Assembly (NCBI GenBank): GCA_030595455.1
Contig: JAUVDF010000006.1
Coordinates: 1 to 14,521 of the forward strand
DNA length: 14,521 nt
Direction of reading: 5' to 3'
From: Fidelibacterota bacterium
GTDB lineage: Bacteria; Fidelibacterota; UBA8477; JABMPR01
Positions 1-8,497 of the stretch are shown here, in pieces. The notes beneath the pieces are model-generated. The model saw only the letters and a list, made by a program, of their open reading frames with translations. It was not told the DNA's origin and searched no databases. Positions within the stretch are counted from its first letter, which is position 1. The number at the start of each line of letters is the position of its first letter. The translations under genes and the position numbers were made by a program.

Positions 1-107
1 GTGGTCGCGTAATTCGGACAGAAGGCCCTCGGGCATCCTGGAAGAAAGCCATCGTAACTCTCAAAGAGGGTGAAGCTATTGACTTTTTCCGTGATGAGCA
101 GGCGTAA
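1..107 (+). CDS. rplW: 50S ribosomal protein L23 (uL23), 3' end only
   Basis: This is the last 34 codons of a gene that begins before the window; the reading frame starts at base 3 and ends with TAA at 105-107. The translated tail contains a tryptophan-lysine-lysine-alanine stretch followed by [12 protein letters not shown], which is the usual C-terminal strand of L23. L23 binds 23S rRNA beside the polypeptide exit tunnel and is the docking point for trigger factor and SRP. Its position immediately upstream of rplB is the standard S10-operon order (rplD-rplW-rplB). The N-terminal part cannot be seen, so nothing can be said about its start or total length. Confidence 0.93.
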   Translation, partial: GRVIRTEGPRASWKKAIVTLKEGEAIDFFRDEQA

Positions 108-118
108 GGCGGTTCGGT

Positions 119-949
119 ATGGCAGTAAAAACTTATAAACCGATCACTCCTGGACAGCGTTTTAAAACAACGTCATCCTTTGAGGAAATTACCAGGACTG
201 ATCCCGAAAAAAGTCTACTTGCTCCTTTAAAGAAGACAGGTGGTCGTAATAATAACGGTCGTATCACATCACGTCGTCGTGGTGGTGGTCATCGTAGACA
301 TTACCGTATTATCGATTTTAAACGCGATAAATTCGATATTCCGGCTCGTGTTGATTCTATAGAATATGATCCCAACCGCTCAGCTAATATTGCCTTGTTA
401 GTATATGCTGATGGTGAGAAGCGCTACATCCTTGCTCCTCATAAGTTGGTTGTTGGATCTCAGATAATTTCTAGTGAATCTGCTCCCATTAAGGTTGGGA
501 ACGCTATTTCACTGGAAAACATTCCTGCCGGTTCCATCGTTCATAACATTGAGATGAAGCCTGGTAAGGGTGGACAGATTTCCAGATCTGCCGGTGCTGG
601 CGCGCAGATTATGGCTAAAGAGGGTGAGTATGTCACCCTGAAATTACCCAGTGGCGAAATGCGCATGATCCATAAGCGTTGTCGTGCTACTCTGGGCGAA
701 GTTGGCAACAAAGAGCATGAAAATATCTCTTTGGGCAAAGCCGGTCGCTCACGGTGGTTAGGTCGTCGACCCAAAGTACGTGGTGTTGCTATGAACCCTG
801 TCGATCACCCAATGGGTGGTGGTGAAGGTCGCTCCTCTGGTGGTCGTCATCCAACGACTCCATGGGGAAAACCCACTAAGGGATTCAAGACGCGTAAGAA
901 AAATAAAGCGTCCAATAAGTACATTGTCGCTCGTCGTAAGAAGAAATAA
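119..949 (+). CDS. rplB: 50S ribosomal protein L2 (uL2)
   Basis: L2 is a core large-subunit protein that contacts 23S rRNA near the peptidyl-transferase centre and helps join the subunits. The 276-residue product has the usual length. It shows the N-terminal basic segment with [12 protein letters not shown] (52-63), the OB-like region with EYDPNRSA (82-89) and ILAP (104-107), the SH3-like region with [12 protein letters not shown] (149-160), and the C-terminal signature [12 protein letters not shown] (226-237). H230 in that signature corresponds to the conserved histidine of the E. coli protein (H229). The ATG is preceded by AAGGCGG at a normal distance and lies 11 bp after rplW. The N-terminus ([11 protein letters not shown], then TDPEKSLL) resembles proteins of the FCB group, which is part of the taxonomic guess. 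Confidence 0.98.
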   Translation: MAVKTYKPITPGQRFKTTSSFEEITRTDPEKSLLAPLKKTGGRNNNGRITSRRRGGGHRRHYRIIDFKRDKFDIPARVDSIEYDPNRSANIALLVYADGEKRYILAPHKLVVGSQIISSESAPIKVGNAISLENIPAGSIVHNIEMKPGKGGQISRSAGAGAQIMAKEGEYVTLKLPSGEMRMIHKRCRATLGEVGNKEHENISLGKAGRSRWLGRRPKVRGVAMNPVDHPMGGGEGRSSGGRHPTTPWGKPTKGFKTRKKNKASNKYIVARRKKK

Positions 950-962
950 GGGCTGAGATATT

Positions 963-1232
963 ATGCCAAGATCAATAAAAAAAGGACCCTATATAGAGCC
1001 AAAGCTGCTTTTAAAAGCTGAGGCTGCTCAGGAAAGCAAAAAACGGGTTGTGATCAAAACCTGGTCACGTCGTTCAATGATTGTTCCTGAATTTGTCGGG
1101 TTAACCTTTGCCGTCCATAATGGTAAGAAATTTATTCCAGTTTATGTGTCTGAAAATATGGTTGGGCACAAACTAGGTGAGTTTTCTCCAACTAGAACTT
1201 ATCGCGGTCATGGCGATAGGGCTAAGAGGTAA
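963..1232 (+). CDS. rpsS: 30S ribosomal protein S19 (uS19)
   Basis: S19 sits in the head of the small subunit, forms a complex with S13 and contacts the A-site tRNA region. The 89-residue length is typical. The start [10 protein letters not shown] and the family signature [13 protein letters not shown] (66-78), followed by TYRGH, are clear. The tail after residue 83 is short and basic. The gene lies 13 bp after rplB and ends 3 bp before rplV, as expected for translationally coupled S10-operon genes. Nothing is unusual in the sequence. Confidence 0.98.
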   Translation: MPRSIKKGPYIEPKLLLKAEAAQESKKRVVIKTWSRRSMIVPEFVGLTFAVHNGKKFIPVYVSENMVGHKLGEFSPTRTYRGHGDRAKR

Positions 1233-1235
1233 GCT

Positions 1236-1577
1236 ATGGAAGCTGTAGCAAAAGCCAGACATATTCATCAGTCTGCCCGTAAAGTTCGTCAGGTATTAAA
1301 CGAGGTGCGTGGCACACAGGTAGAGAGTGCAATGAATAAATTGCATTTCACACCTAAGAAGGCTGCTAAAGTGATTGAAAAAACACTACGTAGTGCCGTT
1401 GCCAATGCAGTGAACCGTGAAGGTTCAGAGGTAGATGCCGATAAGCTCTTTATTAAAGAAGCTTTCGTAGACGAAGGTCCAACAATGCGTCGCTTTCGGG
1501 CACGTGCTATGGGTCGCGCAACTATCATCAGAAAACGCACCAGTCATCTGACCATCGTGGTCGCAGAGAAAGAGTAG
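1236..1577 (+). CDS. rplV: 50S ribosomal protein L22 (uL22)
   Basis: L22 lines the nascent peptide exit tunnel. The 113-residue protein matches the usual length of about 110. The N-terminal helix has SARKVRQVLNEVRG (13-26), and the extended beta-hairpin that reaches into the tunnel is recognisable as GPTMRRFRARAMGRA (81-95), followed by the conserved IRKRTSHLTIVV strand (98-109). An AGAGG motif inside the end of rpsS serves as the ribosome binding site, and only 3 bp separate the two genes. No insertion or deletion is seen in the hairpin loop, where macrolide-resistance changes occur in other species. Confidence 0.98.
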   Translation: MEAVAKARHIHQSARKVRQVLNEVRGTQVESAMNKLHFTPKKAAKVIEKTLRSAVANAVNREGSEVDADKLFIKEAFVDEGPTMRRFRARAMGRATIIRKRTSHLTIVVAEKE

Positions 1578-1587
1578 AGGAGTCGTT

Positions 1588-2223
1588 TTGGGTCAAAAAA
1601 CACATCCTGTAGGTTTCCGTTTAGGTTTTAATAAAACCTGGAGTTCCAACTGGTTTGACGAGAAGAATTTCGCCGATAAGCTTAATGAAGATATTCTTCT
1701 ACGTAAATACATCCATCAACGCCTCTCTCATGCTGCTGTTGATAAGATTGAAATTCATCGCACCAGTAAGAAGATTACCATTTCCATCTCGACTGCCCGT
1801 CCAGGTATTGTGATTGGTAGAAAAGGTGAAGAAGTTGATCGTCTCCGTGAAGAAATTCGCAGACTCACTAGTCGTGAAATACAGATAAATGTTAATGAAA
1901 TTAAGCGTCCCGAATTAAGTGCTCGTTTGGTCGGTAGGAATATCTCTGACCAGCTGGTTAAGAAAATTGCTTTCCGCCGTGCGGCTAAAAAAGCAATTCA
2001 GTCAACCATGCGAATGGGTGCTGAGGGAATCAAGGTTACCGTCTCAGGTCGCCTTGGTGGTGCTGAAATGTCACGTACAGAGACCTTCCATGAAGGTCGT
2101 GTACCGCTGCATACCTTGCGTTCCGACATCGATTATGCTCTCGTAGAGGCTCATACAACTTATGGCGTTATTGGCGTCAAAGTATGGATCTGTAACGGTG
2201 AAGCAGTCGGAATTGCCGGTTAA
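1588..2223 (+). CDS. rpsC: 30S ribosomal protein S3 (uS3), TTG start
   Basis: S3 forms part of the mRNA entry channel in the head of the small subunit. The 211-residue product has the expected N-terminus (MGQKTHPVGFRLG), a type II KH domain with the GxxG loop as GRKG (77-80), and the C-terminal domain with GRLGGAEMSRTE (154-165) and ending VWICNGEA (199-206). The start codon is TTG at 1588: the universally conserved GQKTHP follows directly and no ATG lies upstream in frame. A strong AGAGGAG at 1576-1582 overlaps the rplV stop, so initiation should be efficient despite the rare start codon. The protein lacks the longer variable tail some bacteria carry. Confidence 0.98.
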   Translation: MGQKTHPVGFRLGFNKTWSSNWFDEKNFADKLNEDILLRKYIHQRLSHAAVDKIEIHRTSKKITISISTARPGIVIGRKGEEVDRLREEIRRLTSREIQINVNEIKRPELSARLVGRNISDQLVKKIAFRRAAKKAIQSTMRMGAEGIKVTVSGRLGGAEMSRTETFHEGRVPLHTLRSDIDYALVEAHTTYGVIGVKVWICNGEAVGIAG

Positions 2224-2236
2224 GGGAGATTAGAAA

Positions 2237-2659
2237 ATGTTAATGCCAAGAAAGGTTAAATACCGTCGGCATCATCGCGGAAGGAAGCATGGAAATGCAG
2301 CCAGAGGCAATGAAGTGTCCTTTGGTACCTTTGGATTAAAAGCGCTTGAAGCCGGTTGGATAACCAGTCGTCAGATAGAAGCTACCCGTGTTGCTATCGT
2401 ACGAAAAGTGCGTAAGACCGGACGTATGTGGATTCGTATTTTTCCACAAAAACCTGTGACCATTAAACCTGCAGAAACTCGCATGGGTAAAGGAAAGGGA
2501 TCACCTGAGTATTGGGTGGCCGTTATCAAGCCTGGACGTATTCTGTTTGAGGTAGATGGTGTTGATCTTGCGGATGCTACAGAGGCTTTCCGTTTGGCCG
2601 GGCATAAGTTACCGCTTAAAACCAAAACCGTCGCCAGACGTGATATTCACGAGAATTGA
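2237..2659 (+). CDS. rplP: 50S ribosomal protein L16 (uL16)
   Basis: L16 contacts 5S and 23S rRNA and helps position the A-site tRNA elbow. The 140-residue length is normal. It shows the basic N-terminus [16 protein letters not shown] and the signature [19 protein letters not shown] (82-100), where R82 aligns with the arginine that is hydroxylated in E. coli. The ATG at 2237 is chosen because many L16 proteins start MLMPxxVKxR and GGGAG lies just upstream; the ATG at 2243 is a possible alternative two codons later. It lies 13 bp after rpsC. Confidence 0.98.
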   Translation: MLMPRKVKYRRHHRGRKHGNAARGNEVSFGTFGLKALEAGWITSRQIEATRVAIVRKVRKTGRMWIRIFPQKPVTIKPAETRMGKGKGSPEYWVAVIKPGRILFEVDGVDLADATEAFRLAGHKLPLKTKTVARRDIHEN

Positions 2660-2661
2660 TT

Positions 2662-2880
2662 ATGAAAAAATCTGAATTAAAAGATTATTCACTGGAAGCC
2701 CTGAAAAATAAGCTGGCTGATAACGAAACTGAGATGGCAAATCTTAGATTTCAAAAAGCATTGCAACAACTAGAAAAACCAACTCGTGTTAGAGAGTTGA
2801 GGCGAGAAATTGCGCAGATCAACACTGTATTGCGTGAGATTGAGCTGGGAATTCGTGAAGATAAAGGTCAAGAAGCATGA
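2662..2880 (+). CDS. rpmC: 50S ribosomal protein L29 (uL29)
   Basis: L29 is a small helical protein next to L23 at the exit tunnel rim. The 72-residue product is a helix pair: [17 protein letters not shown] at the N-terminus, and [21 protein letters not shown] in the second half, where LRFQ and the RxxRRxIA pattern are typical. I start at ATG 2662 because MKKSELK fits the family; an in-frame TTG at 2656 would overlap the rplP stop and is less likely. The last four bases (ATGA) overlap the rpsQ start, a translational-coupling arrangement. L29 here is slightly longer than in E. coli (63), with a charged tail. Confidence 0.97.
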   Translation: MKKSELKDYSLEALKNKLADNETEMANLRFQKALQQLEKPTRVRELRREIAQINTVLREIELGIREDKGQEA

Positions 2881-3140
2881 GTGAACGCGGAAATCGCAAG
2901 GTCCTCCAAGGTATCGTTGTAAGCAATGCCATGGATAAGACCATTGTCGTTAAAGTAAGTCGCCGTCTACGTCATCCTCTCTATGGTAAGTATATCAAAA
3001 AGAGCAAGAAATTTAAAGCTCATGATGAGAATAATATTTCCAGGGTCGGTGATGAGGTAAGAATTATGGAGAGTCGTCCAATTTCTAAAGATAAACGTTG
3101 GAGACTTCTTGAAACTGTTAAACAGGCTCTTGAAGCATAA
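2877..3140 (+). CDS. rpsQ: 30S ribosomal protein S17 (uS17)
   Basis: S17 is an early-assembly 16S rRNA-binding protein with an OB fold. The 87-residue product has [19 protein letters not shown] (7-25) for the first strands, and the signature [19 protein letters not shown] (33-51). [18 protein letters not shown] (58-75) is the usual C-terminal half. It starts within the rpmC stop (ATGA overlap). In E. coli this would be the last gene of the S10 operon, but here rplN follows after 14 bp with no terminator or promoter apparent, so S10 and spc clusters look fused. Confidence 0.98.
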   Translation: MSERGNRKVLQGIVVSNAMDKTIVVKVSRRLRHPLYGKYIKKSKKFKAHDENNISRVGDEVRIMESRPISKDKRWRLLETVKQALEA

Positions 3141-3154
3141 GGTGAGATAGAACC

Positions 3155-3523
3155 ATGATACAACAAGAAACACGACTCGCAGTCGCTGATAATACAGGTG
3201 CTAAGGAAGTCCTCTGTTTCAAGGTTCTCGGTGGAAGTCGTCGACGTTATGCATCTGTCGGTGATCTGATTGTAGTTACAGTCAAACAAGCCATTCCAAA
3301 CAGCACAGTTAAAAAAGGTGAAATATCTACCGCTGTTGTTGTGAGAACTAAGAAAGAGATCCGTCGCAAAGATGGCACTTACATTCGCTTTGATGAGAAT
3401 GCTGCCGTATTGCTGAACGCCCAGGGTGAACCACGAGGAACGCGTATCTTCGGACCCGTTGCCCGTGAATTGCGTGAGAAAAAACATATGCGCATCGTCT
3501 CTATGGCGCCAGAAGTGCTATAG
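3155..3523 (+). CDS. rplN: 50S ribosomal protein L14 (uL14)
   Basis: L14 sits at the subunit interface and makes intersubunit bridges. The 122 residues are exactly the usual length. [19 protein letters not shown] (1-19) is the standard N-terminus, the middle has [19 protein letters not shown] (62-80), and the C-terminal part has [13 protein letters not shown] (95-107). The gene keeps the same spacing and orientation as its neighbours, and I see no sign of a separate spc-operon promoter before it. Confidence 0.98.
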   Translation: MIQQETRLAVADNTGAKEVLCFKVLGGSRRRYASVGDLIVVTVKQAIPNSTVKKGEISTAVVVRTKKEIRRKDGTYIRFDENAAVLLNAQGEPRGTRIFGPVARELREKKHMRIVSMAPEVL

Positions 3524-3537
3524 GGGAGGTTGAGAAA

Positions 3538-3846
3538 ATGAAAATTAAGAAAAATGATCAGATCGTAGTCCTCACAGGTGTTGATAAAGGCAAGACTGGT
3601 AAAGTCTTGGCTGTATTCCCAAAAACCCAGCGTGTGCTGGTTGAGGGTATCAACTTTATCAAGAAACATCAGCGACAGACTTCAGCAAATTCACCTTCCG
3701 GAATTATTGAGAAGGAGGCAGCAATTAATATTTCTAATGTTGCTCTGCTTCAAGATGGAAAACCGGTTAAGGTTGGTTTTAAATATTTAGATGATGGTCG
3801 TAAGGTCCGCTTTTTGAAGACCAGCGGCGAAATTATCGATCGATAA
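3538..3846 (+). CDS. rplX: 50S ribosomal protein L24 (uL24)
   Basis: L24 initiates assembly of the large subunit by binding the 5' domain of 23S rRNA. The 102-residue protein carries a KOW motif at the N-terminus ([20 protein letters not shown], 7-26) followed by [10 protein letters not shown] (38-47). A good ribosome binding site (GGGGAGG) stands upstream of the ATG. It is followed 13 bp later by rplE. In E. coli the S8 repressor site spans this rplX-rplE junction; I could not recognise an equivalent structure by eye in the short gap here. Confidence 0.97.
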   Translation: MKIKKNDQIVVLTGVDKGKTGKVLAVFPKTQRVLVEGINFIKKHQRQTSANSPSGIIEKEAAINISNVALLQDGKPVKVGFKYLDDGRKVRFLKTSGEIIDR

Positions 3847-3859
3847 GGTGTGAACAAAT

Positions 3860-4420
3860 ATGAGTAATTATACACCTAGGTTAAAAGAGAAATATAACGC
3901 AGAAGTTCTTCCTGCGCTCATGAAGAAATTTGAGTATTCTAGTAAGATGCAGGTTCCTGCAATTACCAAGATTACGCTTAACATGGGTCTTGGAAAAGCA
4001 AAAGAAGAGCCTCGTCGCTTGGAGGCTGCAGTCAATGAACTCAGTATTATTACTGGTCAGAAGGCTGTAGTGACAAAAGCCAAACAGGCTATTTCAAACT
4101 TTAAGCTTCGTGCTGGTGATCCAGTAGGAGCAAGAGTAACTCTACATGGGAAAACCATGTGGGAGTTCTTTGATCGTTTTATCTCAATTGCCTTGCCCCG
4201 TGTACGTGACTTTAATGGAGTCCCTAACAGATCATTTGATGGTCGTGGTAACTACAGTCTTGGCATTAAGGAACAGATAATCTTTCCTGAAATTGATTAT
4301 GACAAGATTGAAGGCGTGAATGGAATGGATATTAGTATTACGACATCTGCCAATACGGATGAAGAAGCTTTTGAGCTGTTAACCGCTCTGGGGCTACCCT
4401 TCAGACGCAAGCAGGTATAG
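3860..4420 (+). CDS. rplE: 50S ribosomal protein L5 (uL5)
   Basis: L5 binds 5S rRNA in the central protuberance and contacts P-site tRNA. The 186-residue product has the family signature [13 protein letters not shown] (35-47), then the 5S-binding section with [13 protein letters not shown] (72-84) and GARVTLHG (90-97). [16 protein letters not shown] (103-118) and [15 protein letters not shown] (136-150) follow, and GLPFRRK closes the protein. All expected regions are present without insertion. The ATG has AAGGTG upstream. Confidence 0.98.
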   Translation: MSNYTPRLKEKYNAEVLPALMKKFEYSSKMQVPAITKITLNMGLGKAKEEPRRLEAAVNELSIITGQKAVVTKAKQAISNFKLRAGDPVGARVTLHGKTMWEFFDRFISIALPRVRDFNGVPNRSFDGRGNYSLGIKEQIIFPEIDYDKIEGVNGMDISITTSANTDEEAFELLTALGLPFRRKQV

Positions 4421-4434
4421 GAGCAAAGCGAATT

Positions 4435-4620
4435 ATGGCAAAAAAATCCCTGATCGCCAAAGCGAAACGAAATCCTAAGTTTAAGGTAAGAGCGTATAAT
4501 CGCTGCCGTGTATGTGGACGTCCTCGTGGGTATCTACGTAAATTCGGTTTATGTAGAATTTGTTTTCGTGAGTTGGCTTTAAAAGGTGAAATCCCTGGCA
4601 TTGTCAAGGCCAGTTGGTAA
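4435..4620 (+). CDS. rpsN: 30S ribosomal protein S14 type Z (uS14), zinc-binding
   Basis: S14 sits in the small-subunit head next to S3 and S10. This is the short 61-residue zinc form (sometimes called rpsZ or rpsN1) rather than the roughly 100-residue zinc-free form. The four zinc ligands are C24, C27, C40 and C43 in two CxxC pairs, with [18 protein letters not shown] between and after them. The C-terminus IPGIVKASW is typical. AGGAG precedes the ATG. A zinc-free paralogue could exist elsewhere in the genome, as in zinc-responsive systems, but none is in this window. Confidence 0.98.
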   Translation: MAKKSLIAKAKRNPKFKVRAYNRCRVCGRPRGYLRKFGLCRICFRELALKGEIPGIVKASW

Positions 4621-4635
4621 GGAGACCATTCTATT

Positions 4636-5034
4636 ATGTCTATGAATGATCCAGTAGCAGATTTTCTGACCCGCATCCGTAACGGACAGCAAGCAGGTCA
4701 TCGTTGGACTGATATACCCGGTTCCAACCTGAAGCTTCGCATGTCGTTGTTACTTAAGCTGGAAGGATATATTAAAGATTTTGTTGTTATCGAAGATGAT
4801 AAACAAAATGTATTACGTGTTTACTTGAAATATACAGCCAATGGCTCGCCAGTTATCGGAGGTTTGACCCGGATTAGTCGTCCTGGTCGTCGTCTCTATG
4901 TCCCCGCCGATAATCTGCCTCGCGTCCGTAATGGTCTTGGAATTGCAATTCTAACGACCAGTCGTGGTGTGATCACTGACAAACAAGCTAAAAAAGAGCG
5001 TGTCGGTGGCGAAGTCTTGTGTCATGTGTGGTAA
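4636..5034 (+). CDS. rpsH: 30S ribosomal protein S8 (uS8)
   Basis: S8 is a primary 16S rRNA-binding protein in the central domain and, in E. coli, the translational repressor of the spc operon. The 132-residue protein starts [17 protein letters not shown] and ends with the signature [14 protein letters not shown] and then [18 protein letters not shown] before 4636 supports the first ATG; the second ATG at 4642 is possible but less well spaced. Whether it represses its own operon here cannot be told from the sequence. Confidence 0.98.
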   Translation: MSMNDPVADFLTRIRNGQQAGHRWTDIPGSNLKLRMSLLLKLEGYIKDFVVIEDDKQNVLRVYLKYTANGSPVIGGLTRISRPGRRLYVPADNLPRVRNGLGIAILTTSRGVITDKQAKKERVGGEVLCHVW

Positions 5035-5050
5035 GCTTTAGAGGTTTATA

Positions 5051-5593
5051 GTGTCAAGAATTGGAAAAATGCCTGTTGTAGTTCCTGCCGGAGTTGAGGT
5101 AAAGGTTCATGCTGATTACGTTGAGGCCAAAGGCCCCAAAGGTGACGACAGTATGGATTTTCTTCCTCTAGTAAAGGTGGAACAAGTCGGGAACGAAATT
5201 ATCGTTACTCGAAATTCTGATGATAGAGATGCCCGTGCTACTCATGGTTTGACGCGTGCATTAATTAATAATTTGGTTAACGGCGTCGCCACTGGTTACT
5301 CTCGAGATATGGAAGTAATTGGCACTGGTTATACTGTTATTGCTAAACATGGTGGATTGCTTCTGAATGTTGGTTTTTCTCACCCAGTATATATTGGTGC
5401 TGTGGACGGAATTACCTATGATGTTCAAAAAGGTAATACCTTATTCACTGTCAAGGGCTATAATAAGTATATGGTTGGACAGGTATCTGCAAAGATCCGT
5501 TCAGTGCGTCCCCCTGAACCCTTCAAGGGTAAAGGTATTCGTTACAAAGACGAATATGTGAGACGTAAAGCCGGTAAAACTGTAGGAAAATAA
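5051..5593 (+). CDS. rplF: 50S ribosomal protein L6 (uL6), GTG start
   Basis: L6 lies near the factor-binding site of the large subunit. The 180 residues hold two similar domains: the first begins MSRIGKMPVVVPAGV, and the second begins around residue 83 with YSRDMEVIGTGY. The C-terminal signature PEPFKGKGIRY (155-165), followed by RRKAGKTVGK, is standard. The GTG at 5051 is the only sensible start because SRIGKxPV follows directly, and GAGG lies upstream. It sits 16 bp after rpsH. Confidence 0.98.
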   Translation: MSRIGKMPVVVPAGVEVKVHADYVEAKGPKGDDSMDFLPLVKVEQVGNEIIVTRNSDDRDARATHGLTRALINNLVNGVATGYSRDMEVIGTGYTVIAKHGGLLLNVGFSHPVYIGAVDGITYDVQKGNTLFTVKGYNKYMVGQVSAKIRSVRPPEPFKGKGIRYKDEYVRRKAGKTVGK

Positions 5594-5605
5594 AGGATTT
5601 AAGCT

Positions 5606-5980
5606 GTGAAGTATCCTAAATCAGCAAAAGATTTAAAAAGGCTGAAAAAGAAAAAAGCTCTGCGCGCCCGTATGTCGGGAACGGCAGAGGTACCACGTTT
5701 GGTTGTATTCCGCAGCAATCGTCATGTATCTGCTCAACTCGTTAATGACCTGGAGCACAGAGTGCTCGTTGGTGCTTCAGATTTACAAGAAGTAATTAAA
5801 AGCGAGTTAAAAAAAGACAGTACTAAGACTGATGCAAGTAAAGCTCTTGGCAAAGCAATAGCTGAAAAAGCCAAAGCAGCAGGTATCAAAAAGGTCGTTT
5901 TTGATCGTAATGGTTTCAAATATCACGGCCGTATCAAAGCGCTGGCTGATGCAGCACGAGCTGAAGGACTGGAGTTTTAA
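5606..5980 (+). CDS. rplR: 50S ribosomal protein L18 (uL18), GTG start
   Basis: L18 binds 5S rRNA together with L5. The 124-residue product has a very basic N-terminus ([13 protein letters not shown]), the conserved strand [16 protein letters not shown] (31-46), and the C-terminal part [20 protein letters not shown] (96-115) ending AARAEGLEF. The GTG at 5606 is preceded by AAAGGA. The stop codon shares its last base with the rpsE start (TAATG), so the two are probably translated in a coupled way. Confidence 0.97.
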   Translation: MKYPKSAKDLKRLKKKKALRARMSGTAEVPRLVVFRSNRHVSAQLVNDLEHRVLVGASDLQEVIKSELKKDSTKTDASKALGKAIAEKAKAAGIKKVVFDRNGFKYHGRIKALADAARAEGLEF

Positions 5981-6486
5981 TGAAACGATCGATTAATCCT
6001 AGCGAAATTGAATTCAAAGAAGAAAAAGTCGTCAAGATCAACCGTGTCGCTAAGGTTGTGAAGGGTGGACGTCGTTTTAGCTTCAACGCTATTGTTGTTG
6101 TCGGTGATGGAAACGGTCACGTCGGTGTTGGCTTGGGAAAAGCAAACGAAGTGATGAATTCTGTGAACAAGGGTAAAGAGAATGCGAAGAAAAGCGTTGT
6201 TCGTGTACCTATTGTAAACGGAACCCTCCCACACGCTGTAATTGGCAAATTTGGAGCAGGTCGTGTCATGCTTAAACCCGCTTCTCCTGGTACCGGAATT
6301 ATTGCCGGTGGCGCGATTCGTGCTATCATGGAGCAGGTTGGTATTACTGATGTACTTGCTAAGATATTGGGGACTCGTAATCCTCACAACGTGATCAAGG
6401 CTACCATGGAAGGCTTAGGCCAACTGGAAGATGCTACTGAGATCGCCCGCAAACGTGGAATTACCATTCAGGAGTTATTTAACTAA
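5980..6486 (+). CDS. rpsE: 30S ribosomal protein S5 (uS5)
   Basis: S5 shapes the mRNA entry channel with S3 and S4 and affects decoding accuracy. The 168-residue protein shows the double-stranded-RNA-binding-like N-terminal domain ([14 protein letters not shown], 22-35; [15 protein letters not shown], 41-55) and the C-terminal S5 domain with [20 protein letters not shown] (96-115) and [13 protein letters not shown] (130-142). It starts at ATG 5980, inside the rplR stop codon. The residues around GGRRFSF, where spectinomycin-resistance changes map in other bacteria, look ordinary. Confidence 0.98.
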   Translation: MKRSINPSEIEFKEEKVVKINRVAKVVKGGRRFSFNAIVVVGDGNGHVGVGLGKANEVMNSVNKGKENAKKSVVRVPIVNGTLPHAVIGKFGAGRVMLKPASPGTGIIAGGAIRAIMEQVGITDVLAKILGTRNPHNVIKATMEGLGQLEDATEIARKRGITIQELFN

Positions 6487-6487
6487 A

Positions 6488-6685
6488 ATGAGTGCTACGA
6501 AAAAAGTTGGGCAGATCAAAGTTACCCAGATCAAGGGTTTGATCGGCCAAAAAGAAAAATTAAGAAGAACTGTTGAAGCGCTTGGTTTAAAGCGCATTAA
6601 CCATAGTGTTGTACATGAAGATAACCCGATTATTCAAGGGATGGTTTTCAAAGTAAAGCACTTGGTCACAGTGGAGAAAGTATAA
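6488..6685 (+). CDS. rpmD: 50S ribosomal protein L30 (uL30)
   Basis: L30 is a small large-subunit protein found in many but not all bacteria. The 65-residue product has the family pattern IKVTQIKGLIGQKEKLRRTV (10-29), GLKRINHSVVHEDNP (33-47) and a closing GMVFKVKHLVTVEKV. The ATG at 6488 is chosen because it gives a normal L30 N-terminus; the frame stays open upstream inside rpsE, but that extension matches nothing in the family. The nearest good ribosome binding site (AGGAG, 6471-6475) is 12 bases from the ATG, somewhat far, so it may depend on coupling with rpsE. It abuts rplO with no gap. Confidence 0.97.
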   Translation: MSATKKVGQIKVTQIKGLIGQKEKLRRTVEALGLKRINHSVVHEDNPIIQGMVFKVKHLVTVEKV

Positions 6686-7123
6686 ATGAAGTTAGGTGAT
6701 TTAAAACCAGCTGCCGGTTCTACTAAAAAGAGAAAACGTATTGGTCGTGGCAACGCCTCAGGGTGGGGTCGCAATGCCGGTCGTGGCGAAAAAGGGTATG
6801 GTTCCAGAAGTGGATCAAAAAGTGCCGGTCTCTTTGAGGGTGGTCAGATGCCTTTGCACAGAAGACTTCCTAAACGTGGATTTACCAATCATTTCCGTAA
6901 AGTCTATGAAATACTAAACCTGCGTGATCTTAGCAGAGTTGAAGCAGCTACTATTGATGCTGAAGCGCTTGTCGCAGCCGGTTTAATCAATAAGACTGAT
7001 AGTCTGATCAAGGTCCTGGGCGATGGCGAGATCGATCGTGCTATCGAGATTACAGCCGATGCATTTAGCAAAACTGCTGAAGAAAAAATTACAGCTGCTG
7101 GTGGAAAGGTTACGCGTAGATGA
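6686..7123 (+). CDS. rplO: 50S ribosomal protein L15 (uL15)
   Basis: L15 is a late-assembly large-subunit protein with a long glycine- and arginine-rich N-terminal extension that threads into 23S rRNA. That extension is clear here: RIGRGNASGWGRNAGRGEKG (18-37), then SRSGSKSAGLFEGGQMPLHR (40-59) and LPKRGF. The globular C-terminal domain (about 75-145) has the expected ILNLRDLSR start and ends in a basic KVTRR. Length 145 is normal. The start follows the rpmD stop directly and the last four bases (ATGA) overlap the secY start. Confidence 0.98.
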   Translation: MKLGDLKPAAGSTKKRKRIGRGNASGWGRNAGRGEKGYGSRSGSKSAGLFEGGQMPLHRRLPKRGFTNHFRKVYEILNLRDLSRVEAATIDAEALVAAGLINKTDSLIKVLGDGEIDRAIEITADAFSKTAEEKITAAGGKVTRR

Positions 7124-8466
7124 TTGAAAAAATCAAAACCGTTTTCCGAATTCCCGAATTACGGCAAAGAATCCTATTTACACTTGGGATTATTGCTGTT
7201 TTTCGTCTCGGCAGTCATGTTCCACTCCCTGGAGTTGACGTTGACGTTTTAGGTGCTGCCATTGATAATTTGCAGCAGGGTATGCAAGGATTTCTAGGTT
7301 TATTTGATCTTTTCGCTGGTGGTAACTTTAAAAAGGCTACGGTCTTTGCCATTGGTATTATGCCCTACATTTCAGCCTCAATTATCCTGCAGTTATTGGG
7401 TTCCGTAATTCCGTATTTTCAGAAACTTCAAAAAGAAGGCGAAGAGGGACGGAAGAAAATTACTCAGCTTACTCGTTATGCCACTGTTGTGATAGCAACG
7501 ATGCAGGCCTGGGGAATCGGTATCTTCTTAAGTAGTATGGAAGCATCTATTGGTGGAGCTACCGCCAAAGTTGTTCCGGATGGTGGGGTTGGTTTCATGG
7601 CCTTAACCGTTATTACTTTGGTGACTGGAACGATCTTTTTGATGTGGCTTGGAGAGCAGATCACCGATCGTGGTATTGGTAATGGTATTTCCCTGATCAT
7701 TATGATTGGTATCCTCGTGAGATTGCCTCAGGTGATCTTTAAAGAGATTCATTATGTCCAGAACGATGTACATACAATTTTTACTGAGATTCTGCTAGTT
7801 GGGATTCTGATTGCAGTTGTTGCTGGGGTAATTCTATTAACCCAGGGAACTCGTAAAATTCCAGTTCAGTATGCCAAACGAGTTGTTGGCCGCAAAGTAT
7901 ATGGTGGTCAGTCTACTCATATTCCCATGCGGATTAATACAGCTGGTGTTATGCCAATCATTTTTGCCCAGGCTATTTTGATGCTGCCTGGTATGGTCGG
8001 AACCTATTTTTCTGAGAGTCCATGGGTTGGGACTATGTTAAGATTATTTGATTTTAATCATCCCTTCTACCTCACGGTCTTTGGCCTGTTTATTGTGTTT
8101 TTCACTTACTTCTACACAGCGATTGCTTTCAATCCAGTTGAAGTTGCTGATAACATGAAGAAGCAGGGTGGCTTTATTCCAGGTATTAGACCGGGAAAAC
8201 GAACCGCCGAGTACATCGATAATATTCTTACGAGAGTAACCTTGCCAGGAGCTATTGCTCTGGCACTAATCGCTGTATTCCCATCGATTATTGTTAATTT
8301 TTTAAATGTTGACTACGATGTAGCCAGCTTTTTTGGAGGTACCAGCCTGTTGATTATGGTTGGTGTCGCATTAGATACATTGCAGCAAGTTGAATCTCAT
8401 CTGTTGATGCGTCATTATGATGGATTCATGAAGTCAGGGAAGATTCGCGGCCGTCGTCGCATGTAA
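7120..8466 (+). CDS. secY: Protein translocase channel subunit SecY
   Basis: SecY forms the protein-conducting pore of the SecYEG complex in the inner membrane. The 448-residue product has ten predicted hydrophobic segments (first around 17-36, then about 73-95, 119-138, 157-178, 186-203, 222-241, 273-295, 317-337, 374-394 and 405-422). Recognisable motifs are RLGSHVPLPGV (29-39), GIMPYISASIILQLL (79-93), the cytosolic loop GQSTHIPMRINTAGVMP (263-279) and the SecA- and ribosome-contact loop GGFIPGIRPGKRT (350-362). The end is basic (KIRGRRRM). It overlaps rplO by 4 bp. No adk follows, unlike many Gram-positive operons; map comes next after 31 bp. Confidence 0.98.
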   Translation: MIEKIKTVFRIPELRQRILFTLGIIAVFRLGSHVPLPGVDVDVLGAAIDNLQQGMQGFLGLFDLFAGGNFKKATVFAIGIMPYISASIILQLLGSVIPYFQKLQKEGEEGRKKITQLTRYATVVIATMQAWGIGIFLSSMEASIGGATAKVVPDGGVGFMALTVITLVTGTIFLMWLGEQITDRGIGNGISLIIMIGILVRLPQVIFKEIHYVQNDVHTIFTEILLVGILIAVVAGVILLTQGTRKIPVQYAKRVVGRKVYGGQSTHIPMRINTAGVMPIIFAQAILMLPGMVGTYFSESPWVGTMLRLFDFNHPFYLTVFGLFIVFFTYFYTAIAFNPVEVADNMKKQGGFIPGIRPGKRTAEYIDNILTRVTLPGAIALALIAVFPSIIVNFLNVDYDVASFFGGTSLLIMVGVALDTLQQVESHLLMRHYDGFMKSGKIRGRRRM

Positions 8467-8497
8467 TCTTTTTAAGCTTTAAGCTGCGTTTTTTGAT

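Noticed and set aside
1588..1590. TTG and GTG starts of rpsC, rpsM, rplF, rplR and rpsK as a sign of special regulation
   Set aside because: Each has a good ribosome binding site and non-ATG starts are common in bacteria; nothing more is shown.
3020..3487. 155-codon open frame on the minus strand opposite rpsQ and rplN
   Set aside because: It mirrors the codon pattern of two certain ribosomal genes; the translation has no recognisable domain and contains frequent Ser, Thr and Leu typical of antisense frames.
5977..6387. 136-codon open frame on the minus strand opposite rpsE
   Set aside because: Entirely antisense to a highly conserved gene, low-complexity Asn and Ser composition, no ribosome binding site worth noting. 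It is a shadow frame.
6431..6487. Extended rpmD reading into rpsE
   Set aside because: The extra 19 residues match no L30 sequence; the ATG at 6488 gives the normal L30 N-terminus.
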